Of a stretch of 64,000 nucleotides of DNA, positions 47,961 to 57,473 are shown in pieces. This stretch comes from LSCE01 sp050485425 (GTDB lineage Bacteria; Pseudomonadota; Gammaproteobacteria; Nitrococcales; Aquisalimonadaceae): positions 1-64,000 of the forward strand of contig JBJHBJ010000015.1 of assembly GCA_050485425.1 (NCBI GenBank), in the 5' to 3' direction. Both the position numbers and the translations under genes were made by a program. How positions within the stretch are numbered: position 1 is the stretch's first letter; each line of letters starts with the position of its first letter. The notes beneath the pieces were generated by a model, which saw only the letters and a list, made by a program, of their open reading frames with translations, did no database searches and was not told the DNA's origin.

Positions 47961-49007
47961 TCAGACGATGGGCGGCTCCTGGGATTCGTCGCCCAGTTCC
48001 AGATCCTGGCTGAACCGCTCCAGCCGGCGGGCCACCGGGCCGACCCGCTCGAAGCGGGCGATGTGGAACAGTGCCTCGCCCTGGTGGACCAGGGGCAGGT
48101 TGGTCCGGCCGATCACCAGGCCGGCATCCGGTGCCTCCACCACGCTGGTATGCTCACCGAACGGGTCGGACACCCAGCCCAGCGGCTGGCCGGCCCGCAC
48201 GCGCTCGCCCAGCGCCACCGCTGCGCGCAGTATGCCGTCCTGGCCCGCCCGAACCCAACTGGTGGAATCGGCAATGAACGGCTCCTGCGGTGCGCGCGCA
48301 ACACGCTGCTGGCCCGGCAGCATGGCCAGTTCGCGCATGGCCCGCAGCACCCCGCGCAGCCCCGCCCGAATTGCCGCCTCGTCAAAACGCAGGGCTTCCC
48401 CGGCCTCATAGGTGATCACCGGCACCCCCAGGTCCCGCGCCGCCTGACGCAGACTGCCGTCGATCACCGGAGAGTGCACCACGACCGGAATGCCAAACGC
48501 CCGGGCCAGGAACTCGGCGCCGGCGTCGTCCAGATCGGCTCGCGTCTGCGGCAGGTTGTCACGATGGATGGCTGCTGTATGCAGGTCGATGACGTGGCTG
48601 GCCTTCTGCAGAATCTCGGTACGGAACAGCCAGGCCAGCCGCGAGCCCATGGAACCTGTTTCCGACCCCGGGAAACAGCGGTTGAGATCCCGCCTGTCCG
48701 GCAGGTAGCGGGAGCGGGCGGTAAAGCCCAAGACATTGACGATTGGCACCGCGACCAGCGTGCCGTAGAGGCGGGACAGAACCTTCTCCCGCAGCAGGCG
48801 GCGTATCACCTCCACGCCGTTGATCTCGTCCCCGTGCACGGCCGCGGAAACCACCAGGCAGGGGCCGGGACGGCGGCCGTGCACCACCTGCACCGGGATG
48901 GTCAGCGGCGTGTGGGTATAGAGGTGGCCGGCGGGTAGATCAACGGTGCGGCGCGTGCCTGCAGGGACCTGTGCGCCGGCGATCTCGAACGGCGCGCCGG
49001 AACTCAT
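47961..49007 (-). CDS. Succinylglutamate desuccinylase/aspartoacylase family zinc hydrolase
   Basis: A 348-residue M14-like deacylase. Zinc ligands lie in AAVHGDEINGVEV (His and Glu) and VIDLHTAA (His), and the catalytic glutamate region is ITYEAGEALRFD. The C-terminal region forms the usual beta domain (GERVRAGQPLGWVSDPFGE). It removes an acyl group from an amino-acid amide, but the precise substrate is unknown. It is not part of an arginine succinyltransferase cluster here. I use ATG 49007. Confidence 0.85.
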   Translation of the reverse strand: MSSGAPFEIAGAQVPAGTRRTVDLPAGHLYTHTPLTIPVQVVHGRRPGPCLVVSAAVHGDEINGVEVIRRLLREKVLSRLYGTLVAVPIVNVLGFTARSRYLPDRRDLNRCFPGSETGSMGSRLAWLFRTEILQKASHVIDLHTAAIHRDNLPQTRADLDDAGAEFLARAFGIPVVVHSPVIDGSLRQAARDLGVPVITYEAGEALRFDEAAIRAGLRGVLRAMRELAMLPGQQRVARAPQEPFIADSTSWVRAGQDGILRAAVALGERVRAGQPLGWVSDPFGEHTSVVEAPDAGLVIGRTNLPLVHQGEALFHIARFERVGPVARRLERFSQDLELGDESQEPPIV

Positions 49008-49032
49008 GCGCCCCGCCCCGGGCAGCGGGCAT

Positions 49033-49060
49033 TTGACAGGCGGCACGACGGGACTAAGGT
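49033..49060 (+). promoter_or_regulatory. Candidate promoter of the DUF1328 gene
   Basis: A perfect -35 TTGACA (49033-49038) is followed after 16 bp by a weak -10, TAAGGT (49055-49060). The transcript would start about 50 nt before the ATG. Confidence 0.45.
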
Positions 49061-49118
49061 ACGGAAAGACGCTGCGGCGCCCCTGGCGTCCCGATCCCGC
49101 TCAACGAGGAAAATCTGC

Positions 49119-49280
49119 ATGCTGTCCTGGGCCCTGGTGTTCCTGATCGTCGCCATTATCGCCGCCGTGCTCGGCTTCTCCGGCATTGCCGGCACCGCAG
49201 CCTGGATTGCCCAGGTTCTGTTCGTGATCTTCATCGTACTGTTCCTCGCCTCGCTGATCTTCGGCAGGCGAGCGCCATAG
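49119..49280 (+). CDS. DUF1328 small membrane protein (YtjA-like)
   Basis: A 53-residue protein of two hydrophobic helices (about 3-24 and 27-48) with glycine at the turn (GFSGIAGTAAWIAQ) and a basic end, RRAP. This matches the DUF1328/YtjA family of small inner-membrane proteins, usually 50-60 residues and of unknown function. GAGGA precedes the ATG at good distance. It lies between divergent and convergent neighbours and is probably monocistronic. Confidence 0.85.
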   Translation: MLSWALVFLIVAIIAAVLGFSGIAGTAAWIAQVLFVIFIVLFLASLIFGRRAP

Positions 49281-49287
49281 GGACACG

Positions 49288-49818
49288 TCAGCGTCCCCCG
49301 CGATGCCTTTCCATCAGCCCGACGTACTGCGCCGCCGAATAGCGCAGGAAGTCGCGTTCCCGGTCACTGAGCGCCCGGACCCGCCGGGCCGGTGAACCGG
49401 CATACAGCATGCCGCCGGCCAGACGCTTTCCGGGCGTGACCAGGGCGCCGGCCGCCAGCATCACCTCGTCCTCCAGCACCGCGCCGTCCATCACCGTGGC
49501 GGACATACCCACCAGGCAGGCATTGCCAATGGTACAGGCGTGCACCACCGCCCGGTGCCCTATGGTGACATCCTCGCCGATCACAGTGGGGTGACCGGCG
49601 GGATTGAAGTCCCCCGCATGCGCCACATGCACCACGGCCCCATCCTGGATGTTGGTGCGTGCGCCGACCCGGATGTAGTTCACATCGCCCCGGACCACGG
49701 TCATCGGCCAGACAGATACCTGTTCGCCCAGCTCCACGTCACCGATGACCAGCGCGGTGGAATCCACCCAGGCGGAGCCCGCCAGCACCGGTTTGCTGTC
49801 TCCGAATGTACGTATCAT
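49288..49818 (-). CDS. Gamma carbonic anhydrase family protein
   Basis: A 176-residue left-handed beta-helix protein of hexapeptide repeats, related to YrdA/PaaY. Metal-binding histidines are in VVHVAHAG and TIGHRAVVHACTIG, spaced as in trimeric gamma-class carbonic anhydrases. Activity as a carbonic anhydrase is not guaranteed in this subfamily. It lies 9 bp downstream of gor on the same strand, so the two are probably co-transcribed. Confidence 0.9.
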   Translation of the reverse strand: MIRTFGDSKPVLAGSAWVDSTALVIGDVELGEQVSVWPMTVVRGDVNYIRVGARTNIQDGAVVHVAHAGDFNPAGHPTVIGEDVTIGHRAVVHACTIGNACLVGMSATVMDGAVLEDEVMLAAGALVTPGKRLAGGMLYAGSPARRVRALSDRERDFLRYSAAQYVGLMERHRGGR

Positions 49819-49827
49819 TGTTCCGCC

Positions 49828-51174
49828 TCAGGTCATGGTCACCATCTCTTCCGCACTGGTGGGATGGATTGCCACGGTATCGTCGAAATCCCGCTTGGTG
49901 GCCCCCATGCGCACCGCTACCGCAAAGCCCTGGAGCATCTCGTCGGCGCCGCCCCCCAGGATGTGGGCGCCGACGATGCGCTCATTCGCCCCCACCGTCA
50001 CCAGCTTCATATGCGTCCGGACCTTCTCCTCGGACAGGGCGTAGTGCATGGCGACGAAGCTGCTGGTAAACACGCGAACCGCATTGCCATGAGCGGCCCG
50101 CGCCTCTTCTTCGGTGAGCCCCACCGTGCCGATGGGCGGGTGACTGAATACCACCGTGGGAATGCAATCGTAATCCAGCCGGCGCTCGGGCATGCCGCCG
50201 AACAGACGGTCGCTGAGCCGGCGCCCGGCGGCAATGGCCACCGGCGTCAGTGGCACCTTGCCGGTGATGTCACCGAGCGCGTAGACGCCGTCGACACTGG
50301 TCTGCTGCCACTGGTCCGCCGGCACGTTGCCGAAGGCGTCCGTCGCGACACCGGCCGCATCGAGCCCCAGGCCGTCGGTATTGGCATCCCGGCCAATGGC
50401 CCAGATAACGGCATCCAGGCCCTCCAGTGCCTGACCGTCCTCGCCCGCCAGCCGCAGATCGCCCGGCCGCCCGGAAAGTGCCGACGGTGTGAAGCCGGTG
50501 ACCAGTTCCACACCATGCTGCGGTAGCGCCTCGATCAGCCCCTGCTGCAGCATGCCGTCAAAACCCCGCAACGGCGAATGGTGCCGGACCACCAGGCTGG
50601 TCTGCGCGCCCAGCCCGGCCAGCACGCCGGCCAGTTCCACCGCAATATAACCAGCGCCGACCACCGCTACCCGGTCGGGACGCTGCTCCAGGGAGAAGAA
50701 ACCGTCGGAATCGATCCCCAGTTCCGCTCCCGGAATGGCCGGCCAGCGGGGCTTGCCGCCGGTCGCGATGACGACGTGATCCGCAGTCAGGCGCTGCCCG
50801 TCCACCTCCAGCGTGTGCGCGTCCAGAAAACGGCCGTGCCCCCGGAACAGCGTAACGCCGTCCTTGTCGAGGTTGCGCTGATAGATGCCGTTCAGTCGCT
50901 CGATGTACGCATCACGCCGGCTTTTCAGCAGCGGCCAGTCGAGCACGGGCTCGACCGGCCGGAAACCGTAGTCCGCAGCTCTGTGCAGCATTCCCGCAGC
51001 CTCGGAAGCCTGCCACATGACCTTCTTCGGCACGCAACCGACGTTGACACAGGTGCCGCCCAACCGCGCCGATTCAATCACGGCGGTCCGCGCACCATGG
51101 AGCGATGCACGCCGCGCGGTGGCCAGGCCGCCGCTGCCTCCGCCTATCGCGATCAGGTCGAAATGCTGACTCAT
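49828..51174 (-). CDS. gor: Glutathione-disulfide reductase
   Basis: A 448-residue flavoenzyme reducing oxidised glutathione with NADPH. FAD-binding GGGSGGLATARRA, redox-active Cys42 and Cys47 in GGTCVNVGCVPKK, NADPH-binding GAGYIAVELAGVL and the C-terminal HPTSAEE with the catalytic His-Glu pair are all present. The final dimer-interface residues end in MVTMT. ATG 51174 gives the conserved N-terminus; the frame open to 51279 has no family similarity. It is divergent from prlC. Confidence 0.95.
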   Translation of the reverse strand: MSQHFDLIAIGGGSGGLATARRASLHGARTAVIESARLGGTCVNVGCVPKKVMWQASEAAGMLHRAADYGFRPVEPVLDWPLLKSRRDAYIERLNGIYQRNLDKDGVTLFRGHGRFLDAHTLEVDGQRLTADHVVIATGGKPRWPAIPGAELGIDSDGFFSLEQRPDRVAVVGAGYIAVELAGVLAGLGAQTSLVVRHHSPLRGFDGMLQQGLIEALPQHGVELVTGFTPSALSGRPGDLRLAGEDGQALEGLDAVIWAIGRDANTDGLGLDAAGVATDAFGNVPADQWQQTSVDGVYALGDITGKVPLTPVAIAAGRRLSDRLFGGMPERRLDYDCIPTVVFSHPPIGTVGLTEEEARAAHGNAVRVFTSSFVAMHYALSEEKVRTHMKLVTVGANERIVGAHILGGGADEMLQGFAVAVRMGATKRDFDDTVAIHPTSAEEMVTMT

Positions 51175-51302
51175 GGATACCTCGATGTTGAAGCAGGCAC
51201 TGTGGATTACCGCGCTCGCGTTACAGCCTATGCCTTGGAAGCGCACAATGTAACCCGCATAGTAATATGCAACATGCATTGTCCAATCACGTCAGGTGGA
51301 TC

Positions 51303-53345
51303 ATGAGCAACCCCTTGCTGGATACCAGCGGCCTGCCGCCGTTCTCCCGGATTCGCCCGGACCATGTGGAGCCGGCCATCGACACGCTGTTGAGCGAATG
51401 CCGCAGCACGCTGAACGCGTTGCTGGAACGCCCGGGACAAAAGACCTTCGACAGCCTGGTGCGCCCGCTGGAAGCCATGGACGACCGTCTCAGCAAAGCC
51501 TGGTCTCCGGTCAGCCACCTGAATTCCGTGATGAACAACGACGAACTGCGCGCAGCCTACAATGCGTGCCTGCCCAAGCTCTCGGCCTACGCCACGGAAC
51601 TGGGCCAGAACGAAGAATTGTTCCGCGCCTACCAGCAGGTTCGCGACCACGAGAGCTTCCGGCAGTTGAACGCGGCCCAGCGCAGGACCGTGGACAACGC
51701 CCTGCGTGACTTCCGCCTGGCCGGTGTCGCCCTGGATCAGCGGAAGAAGGACCGCTATCGCGACATCGCCAGCCGGCTGGCGGAGTTGTCGGCAAAGTTC
51801 GGTGAGAACGTGCTGGACGCCACCAACGCCTGGGAACTGCATCTGGAGACGGCCGAGCGCCTCCAGGGCCTGCCGCAGTCCAGCCTGGACCTGCTCCGCC
51901 AGGCAGCGGAAGCCGACGGCCGCAGCGGCTACCTGCTGAAGCTGGATTTTCCCAGCTACTACGCCATCATGGCCTATGCTGACGATCGCGGTCTCCGCCA
52001 GGAACTCTACACCGCCTTCGGCACCCGCGCTTCCGACCAGGGCCCCCATGCCGGCCACTGGGACAATCACGCCATCATGGAAGAGATCCTGGCGCTCCGG
52101 CACGAAAAGGCGCAGTTGCTGGGCTTCGCGAACTACGCGGAACTGTCCCTGGCCACCAAGATGGCCGCCTCGCCCGATGATGTGCTGGCTTTCCTGACCG
52201 ACCTCGCCGACCGGGCCCGACCGCAGGCCCTGAAGGAACTGCGTGAACTGGCAGACTATGCCGCCGCCGAACTCGGCCTGTCCTCGCTGGAGCCCTGGGA
52301 TATTCCCTACGTCGGCGAAAAGCTGCGCCAGGCGCGCTACCAGCTCAGCCAGGAGGACCTGCGGCCCTACTTCCCGGCCAACCGGGTCATCGCCGGCCTG
52401 TTCCAGGTCGTGGAGCGCCTCTACGATGTCAGCATCACCGAACGCACCGGCGATGTGGAGACCTGGCATCCGGACGTGCAGTTCTTCGAGATCCGGGACC
52501 GCGACGGCAGTGTGCGGGGCCAGTTCTACACCGATCTCTATGCCCGGCCGAAGAAGCGCGGCGGAGCCTGGATGGACGAATGCCGCGTGCGGCGCAAGAC
52601 CGACAGCGGCGTGCAGACGCCGGTGGCCTACCTGACCTGCAACTTCACGCCGCCGGTGGGCGACAAGCCCGCACTGCTGACCCACGGCGAGGTGGAAACG
52701 CTGTTCCACGAGTTCGGCCATGGCCTGCACCACATGCTGACCCGCGTCGACTGCGCCGCCGTTTCCGGTATCAATGGCGTGCCGTGGGATGCCGTGGAAC
52801 TGCCCAGCCAGTTCATGGAGAACTGGTGCTGGGAACGCGAGGCGCTGGATCTGTTCGCCGCGCATTACGAGACCGGAGAGCCGATCCCGGAGGCGCTCTA
52901 CCAGCGCATGCAGGCGGCGCGCAATTTCCAGTCCGCCATGCAGATGGTGCGGCAACTGGAATTCAGCCTGTTCGATTTCCGCCTGCACCTGGAGTACGAG
53001 CCGGCCCGGGGCGGACGCGTCGGGGAATTGCTCGAGGACGTGCGGGACAGGGTCGCCGTGGTCCGCCCGCCAGCCTGGCACCGCTTCGCCAACAGCTTCT
53101 CCCATATCTTTGCCGGCGGCTACGCGGCAGGGTACTACAGCTACAAATGGGCGGAAGTGCTGTCCGCGGACGCCTATTCCCGGTTCGAGGAAGAGGGTAT
53201 CTTCAGTGCCGACGCCGGCCGCGCCTTCCTGTCCAACATTCTGGAAAAAGGCGGTTCGGAAGATCTGATGGATCTGTACGTGGCATTCCGCGGCCGCAAG
53301 CCAACCATCGACGCGCTGTTGCGTCACCAGGGCCTGGCGGCCTGA
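51303..53345 (+). CDS. prlC: Oligopeptidase A (M3 metallopeptidase)
   Basis: A 680-residue cytosolic zinc endopeptidase degrading short peptides, including cleaved signal peptides. The zinc motif is LFHEFGHGLHHML (about residue 468), and the start NPLLDTSGLPPFSRIRPDHVEPAI is typical of OpdA/PrlC. AGGTGGA precedes ATG 51303. It is followed 19 bp later by a HIT gene and is divergent from gor. Confidence 0.96.
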   Translation: MSNPLLDTSGLPPFSRIRPDHVEPAIDTLLSECRSTLNALLERPGQKTFDSLVRPLEAMDDRLSKAWSPVSHLNSVMNNDELRAAYNACLPKLSAYATELGQNEELFRAYQQVRDHESFRQLNAAQRRTVDNALRDFRLAGVALDQRKKDRYRDIASRLAELSAKFGENVLDATNAWELHLETAERLQGLPQSSLDLLRQAAEADGRSGYLLKLDFPSYYAIMAYADDRGLRQELYTAFGTRASDQGPHAGHWDNHAIMEEILALRHEKAQLLGFANYAELSLATKMAASPDDVLAFLTDLADRARPQALKELRELADYAAAELGLSSLEPWDIPYVGEKLRQARYQLSQEDLRPYFPANRVIAGLFQVVERLYDVSITERTGDVETWHPDVQFFEIRDRDGSVRGQFYTDLYARPKKRGGAWMDECRVRRKTDSGVQTPVAYLTCNFTPPVGDKPALLTHGEVETLFHEFGHGLHHMLTRVDCAAVSGINGVPWDAVELPSQFMENWCWEREALDLFAAHYETGEPIPEALYQRMQAARNFQSAMQMVRQLEFSLFDFRLHLEYEPARGGRVGELLEDVRDRVAVVRPPAWHRFANSFSHIFAGGYAAGYYSYKWAEVLSADAYSRFEEEGIFSADAGRAFLSNILEKGGSEDLMDLYVAFRGRKPTIDALLRHQGLAA

Positions 53346-53364
53346 CAAACCCGAAGGAACAAGC

Positions 53365-53793
53365 ATGGCCAGCACCAACAGCGACCCCGATTGCATCTTC
53401 TGCAAGATCGTCACCGGCGAGATACCGGCGGCGGTCATTTTCGAAACCGACGAGGTCATCGCCTTCATGGACGCGTTCCCGTCCAGCAAGGGCCACGCGC
53501 TGGTGATACCGAGGGCACACTATCCGAGTGTCTTCGAGATGCCACCCGCGCTGCTGGCCACCTGCGCCCAGGCCAGCCAGCGGCTGGCGCTGGCCGCGCG
53601 CAAGGCGCTGCAGCCGGACGGCATGACTGTCACCCAGTTCAACGGCGCCGCCGCCGGCCAGACCGTGTACCACTACCACCAGCACGTGACGCCACGCTGG
53701 GAAGGCCAACCCCGCCGCTCGCACGGCGACAAGATGGCCGACCCGGAGGAACTCAAGGCCATCGCCGCCGAGATACGCGCCGCCCTCGACTGA
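53365..53793 (+). CDS. HIT family protein
   Basis: A 142-residue histidine-triad nucleotide hydrolase/transferase. The triad is VYHYHQHVTPRW, preceded by FCKIVTGEIPAAVIFE and FMDAFPSSKGHALVIP. It resembles the Hit subgroup of HIT proteins more than the shorter HinT. The nucleotide substrate is unknown. It lies 19 bp after prlC in a likely operon that continues to xthA. Confidence 0.92.
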   Translation: MASTNSDPDCIFCKIVTGEIPAAVIFETDEVIAFMDAFPSSKGHALVIPRAHYPSVFEMPPALLATCAQASQRLALAARKALQPDGMTVTQFNGAAAGQTVYHYHQHVTPRWEGQPRRSHGDKMADPEELKAIAAEIRAALD

Positions 53794-53865
53794 CCGGCAT
53801 CCCCGACGACCGGCCGTTGCCGGCCACCAACCGGCCACGACCGCACACCGAGACTCGATGCAGCA

Positions 53866-54642
53866 ATGAAACTGGCATCCTGGAACGTCAACTCCCTGAA
53901 AGTGCGCCTGCCGCAGGTTCTGCAGTGGCTGGAAAGCGAGCGCCCCGATGTAGTCGGTCTGCAGGAAACCAAGCTCACCGACGACAGGTTCCCCGCCGAC
54001 GCACTGCGCGATGCCGGCTACCAGGCGGTGTGGTCGGGCCAGCCCACCTACAACGGGGTCGCCGTGCTGGCACGTTCGGACTTGGCGGCACCGGTCACCG
54101 ACATCCCCGGCCTGGAGGACCCGCAGCGCCGGGTCATGGCAGTGACCGTGGACGGCATCCGCTTCATCAACCTCTACGTGCCCAATGGTTCGGAAGTGGG
54201 TTCCGACAAGTACGCGTACAAGCTGGACTGGCTGGGCCGGCTGCGGCACTGGCTGCAGGACGAACTGGCCGCCCACGAGCGGCTGGTGGTGGTGGGCGAC
54301 TTCAACATCGCGCCGGAAGACGCCGACGTGCACGACCCCGAGGAATGGCGCGGCAAGATCCTGTTCAGCGAGCCGGAGCACGCGGCGCTGGGGGCGTTGC
54401 TGACGCTGGGCCTGAAGGACACCTTCCGCCAGTTCCCGCAGGACGAGAAAATCTATTCCTGGTGGGACTACCGGATGAACAACTTCCGCCGCAACCGTGG
54501 CCTGCGCATCGACCTCATCCTGGCCAACCCGGCGATGCAGGCCGCCTGCACCGCCAGTTGGGTGGACAAGGAACCCCGGCGCTGGGAGCGCCCGTCCGAC
54601 CACGCACCGGTGGTTGCCACCTTCGATCTGGACAAACGCTGA
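53866..54642 (+). CDS. xthA: Exodeoxyribonuclease III
   Basis: A 258-residue AP endonuclease and 3'-5' exonuclease of base excision repair. Catalytic motifs are SWNVNSLKVRL, LQETKLTDD, GDFNIAPEDADVHD and SDHAPVV at the C-terminus. The length is normal. It starts 72 bp after the HIT gene. It is convergent with the secreted hypothetical at 54694. Confidence 0.96.
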   Translation: MKLASWNVNSLKVRLPQVLQWLESERPDVVGLQETKLTDDRFPADALRDAGYQAVWSGQPTYNGVAVLARSDLAAPVTDIPGLEDPQRRVMAVTVDGIRFINLYVPNGSEVGSDKYAYKLDWLGRLRHWLQDELAAHERLVVVGDFNIAPEDADVHDPEEWRGKILFSEPEHAALGALLTLGLKDTFRQFPQDEKIYSWWDYRMNNFRRNRGLRIDLILANPAMQAACTASWVDKEPRRWERPSDHAPVVATFDLDKR

Positions 54643-54693
54643 GGCAAGTACGCCGCCGCATTCCCGGGCGACGTCAATCCTGAAGCGAACCGG

Positions 54694-55302
54694 TCAGGGA
54701 AGCGCCGCCGGTTCCGGAAAGCCCTCCCAGTCGGCCAGTGCCTGCTGAGTCGTCGCCAGGTTATCCTCAAGCCAACGGTTCAGCAGCGGCAGGGCCGCGT
54801 CGCCGTGGATGCGGTGCGAGTAAACGACACTCATGCCGATACCGTGGGCCAGTTTGAAGCGGACAAAGGCCGCCTCGGAGAAATCAGGCTGCACGAAGAC
54901 GACAACCACCATGTGCTCGGCCGGCCGTAACTCCGTCGCCGGTAACGATGCCGTCCTCAGAATATGGCCGCCGGCTTGCTGGTATATCCCGAGAACGCGG
55001 TTGGCCATGTCGGCAAGCCCGTCCCCTTCCCGCACGTTCTCGAACGCGAGCAGCGTGAGCATGTCCGTCCACGCACCCCGGACATCCTGATCGGCCGGCG
55101 TGAACTCATGCTGGATTCCTTCCGACCAGCGGCGGAAATAGCGCACGTCCTGAAACAGCAGTTCCAACGAGGGTTCCTCCGTTCCCGACCGATCGTCCGC
55201 GCCGCCGCCGGGCGCCCACAGCAGAACGCCAAGCAGGCACAGCACGAAAAATCGCAGCCGGCGCTGGGGAGCGGGAAACCCGCCCGGAAAGAGAGGTCGC
55301 AT
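54694..55302 (-). CDS. Exported hypothetical protein
   Basis: A 202-residue protein with an N-terminal signal or anchor (LRFFVLCLLGVLLWAPGGG) followed by DDRSG. The mature domain is mixed helix and sheet (LLFQDVRYFRRWSEGIQHEF, then EHMVVVVFVQPDFSEAAFVRF). It has no cysteines outside the signal and no motif I recognise. GGAGGA precedes ATG 55302; the frame open upstream to 55992 runs opposite ubiD and is spurious. It is divergent from ubiD with 157 bp between the starts. Confidence 0.62.
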   Translation of the reverse strand: MRPLFPGGFPAPQRRLRFFVLCLLGVLLWAPGGGADDRSGTEEPSLELLFQDVRYFRRWSEGIQHEFTPADQDVRGAWTDMLTLLAFENVREGDGLADMANRVLGIYQQAGGHILRTASLPATELRPAEHMVVVVFVQPDFSEAAFVRFKLAHGIGMSVVYSHRIHGDAALPLLNRWLEDNLATTQQALADWEGFPEPAALP

Positions 55303-55459
55303 GGGGTGATTCCTCCGTGAACCCAGGGAAATGCCGGAGTATACACGCCGCCGCGTTACGGCCAGCCACCTCAACACCATCGTGAAGGAGACACAGGCCG
55401 CTTGCCCGTTGCGCCTGGATTCATGCGACCATAAGCGCCTGCCACGCGATGAGGGAAAC

Positions 55460-56935
55460 ATGGGCGACGCCAAGTACCACGACCTGCGGGATTTCATCGG
55501 GCGACTGGAGTCCGACGGAGAGCTCAAACGGGTGACGGCCACTGTGGATCCGCACCTGGAGATGACCGAGATCTGCGATCGCACGCTGCGGCGGGAAGGC
55601 CCGGCGCTGCTGTTCGAGAACCCGCTCGGGCATTCCATGCCGGTGCTGGGCAATCTGTTCGGCACGCCCCACCGGGTAGCCCTGGGCATGGGCGCCGAGA
55701 GCACCGAGGCGCTGCGGGAGATCGGCAGGCTGCTGGCCTTCCTCAAGGAGCCGGAGCCACCCAAGGGCATGCGGGACGCCTGGCAGCAACTACCAGTCTT
55801 CAAGCAGGTGCTTAATATGGGGCCGAAGAAGGTCCGCCGGCCGGCCTGCCAGGAGCATGTACTGGAAGGCGAGCAGGTGGATCTGTCGAAAATCCCGATC
55901 TGGACCTGCTGGCCCGGCGACGCCGGGCCGCTGATCACCTGGGCGCTGGTGGTCACCCGCGGTCCGCACAAGGAACGCCAGAACCTCGGCATCTACCGCC
56001 AGCAGGTGATCGGCAGGAACCGCGTCATCATGCGCTGGCTCGCCCACCGGGGCGGCGCGCTGGACTTCCGCGAATGGCAGAAGGCACGGCCGGGTGAACC
56101 GTTCCCGGTGGCGGTGGCGCTGGGCGCCGACCCGGCCACCATCCTGGGGGCGGTGACGCCGGTGCCGGACACACTATCGGAGTATGCCTTCGCCGGGCTG
56201 CTGCGCGGCAGCAAGACCGAACTGGGCACCTGCCTGGGCTTCGACCTGCAGGTGCCGGCCAGCGCCGAAATCGTGCTGGAGGGGCACATCCATCCCGACG
56301 ACACCGCACCGGAAGGCCCCTTCGGCGACCACACCGGCTACTACAACGAGGTGGACGAGTTCCCGGTGTTCACCGTCGAGCGCATCACCCATCGCAGCGA
56401 TCCGATCTACCACAGCACCTACACCGGCCGGCCGCCGGACGAACCGGCCGTGCTCGGTGTGGCGCTGAACGAGGTGTTCGTGCCCATCCTGCAGAAACAG
56501 TTCCCGGAAATCGTCGATTTCTACCTGCCGCCAGAGGGCTGCTCCTACCGCATGGCGGTGGTGACGATGAAAAAGCAGTACCCCGGCCACGCCAAGCGCG
56601 TGATGCTGGGGGTGTGGTCGTTCCTGCGCCAGTTCATGTACACCAAGTTCGTCATCGTCACCGACGACGACGTCAACGCGAGGGACTGGAAGGACGTGAT
56701 CTGGGCCATGACCACACGCATGGACCCGCAGCGCGATACCGTCATGATCGACAACACACCCATCGACTACCTGGACTTCGCCTCGCCGGTATCCGGGCTC
56801 GGATCGAAGATCGGCTTCGACGCCACCAACAAATGGGCCGGTGAAACCACGCGGGAATGGGGGCGCCCCATCGTCATGGACCCCGAGATCCGCCGCCGCG
56901 TGGATGACCGCTGGGAGGAATTTGGCCTAGACTAG
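55460..56935 (+). CDS. ubiD: 4-hydroxy-3-polyprenylbenzoate decarboxylase
   Basis: A 491-residue prenylated-FMN-dependent decarboxylase of ubiquinone synthesis. It shows the start DLRDFIGRLESDGELKRV, the central IYRQQVIGRNRVIMRW, the active-site glutamate region in APEGPFGDHTGYY and the end NKWAGETTREWGRP. It needs prFMN from UbiX, which is not in this window. GAGGGA precedes ATG 55460. In related bacteria the Fre-like reductase follows directly; here three genes lie between. Confidence 0.95.
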   Translation: MGDAKYHDLRDFIGRLESDGELKRVTATVDPHLEMTEICDRTLRREGPALLFENPLGHSMPVLGNLFGTPHRVALGMGAESTEALREIGRLLAFLKEPEPPKGMRDAWQQLPVFKQVLNMGPKKVRRPACQEHVLEGEQVDLSKIPIWTCWPGDAGPLITWALVVTRGPHKERQNLGIYRQQVIGRNRVIMRWLAHRGGALDFREWQKARPGEPFPVAVALGADPATILGAVTPVPDTLSEYAFAGLLRGSKTELGTCLGFDLQVPASAEIVLEGHIHPDDTAPEGPFGDHTGYYNEVDEFPVFTVERITHRSDPIYHSTYTGRPPDEPAVLGVALNEVFVPILQKQFPEIVDFYLPPEGCSYRMAVVTMKKQYPGHAKRVMLGVWSFLRQFMYTKFVIVTDDDVNARDWKDVIWAMTTRMDPQRDTVMIDNTPIDYLDFASPVSGLGSKIGFDATNKWAGETTREWGRPIVMDPEIRRRVDDRWEEFGLD

Positions 56936-56956
56936 GCAGGCCAGCTTCTCTCGACC

Positions 56957-56985
56957 GCGGGAATCAATCACTCTTTCCTTAACGG
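56957..56985. repeat. 29-nt motif shared with 10007-10035 (copy 2)
   Basis: It reads GCGGGAATCAATCA then CTCTTTCCTTAACGG and matches 24 of 29 positions of the copy downstream of gltA. It lies in the 59-bp gap between ubiD and the His/Cys-rich gene. Confidence 0.6.
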
Positions 56986-57012
56986 AATCGGCCGTTGTAC
57001 CAGTCGCGTCGC

Positions 57013-57402
57013 ATGCAGTGGTTCGGTCGTAGCTGCCTGTTCCTGGCCGCACTGATCATGCTGTGCATGCCGCTGGCCCACGCCTGGCACCCGCCTGCAC
57101 CGGCGGAGATCCAGGCCGACGCTGTCCATGCACACCATGGGCACGCCAATCACGGCGACCATGAGAGCCATGCTACCTGCGAAGACGCCGACAACGCCCG
57201 GCCCGACGTCCACCAGCGCATGCAGTGCGACTGCCTGTTCTGCCACCTGGCCAAGCTGCCGGTCCTGACGCCCGACCTGCCCGCCGCACACGCATTGGCG
57301 CAACGCCTGCCGGTCCTGCAACTTCACCATGCGGCCACCCGCACGCTGGACGGCCACGCACTACGGCCCCCGGGTCGCGGCCCTCCCCCTCTCCGGTCCT
57401 GA
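57013..57402 (+). CDS. His/Cys-rich exported protein, DUF2946-like
   Basis: A 129-residue protein with a signal peptide (FGRSCLFLAALIMLCMPLAHA). A histidine cluster (HAHHGHANHGDHESH) is followed by MQCDCLFCHLAKLPV. The CDCLFCH segment and total size resemble DUF2946-type proteins often found beside TonB receptors for copper or other metals. Metal binding is an inference from composition. The start is uncertain: ATG 57013 or TTG 56995, neither with a good ribosome-binding site. It is followed 71 bp later by the TonB receptor. Confidence 0.65.
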   Translation: MQWFGRSCLFLAALIMLCMPLAHAWHPPAPAEIQADAVHAHHGHANHGDHESHATCEDADNARPDVHQRMQCDCLFCHLAKLPVLTPDLPAAHALAQRLPVLQLHHAATRTLDGHALRPPGRGPPPLRS

Positions 57403-57473
57403 GTCATTGCCAAGTACACGCGATCCGCCCCTGACGAGCGGACCGTTGTCATTGCCTGACTGGAGAGAAGATC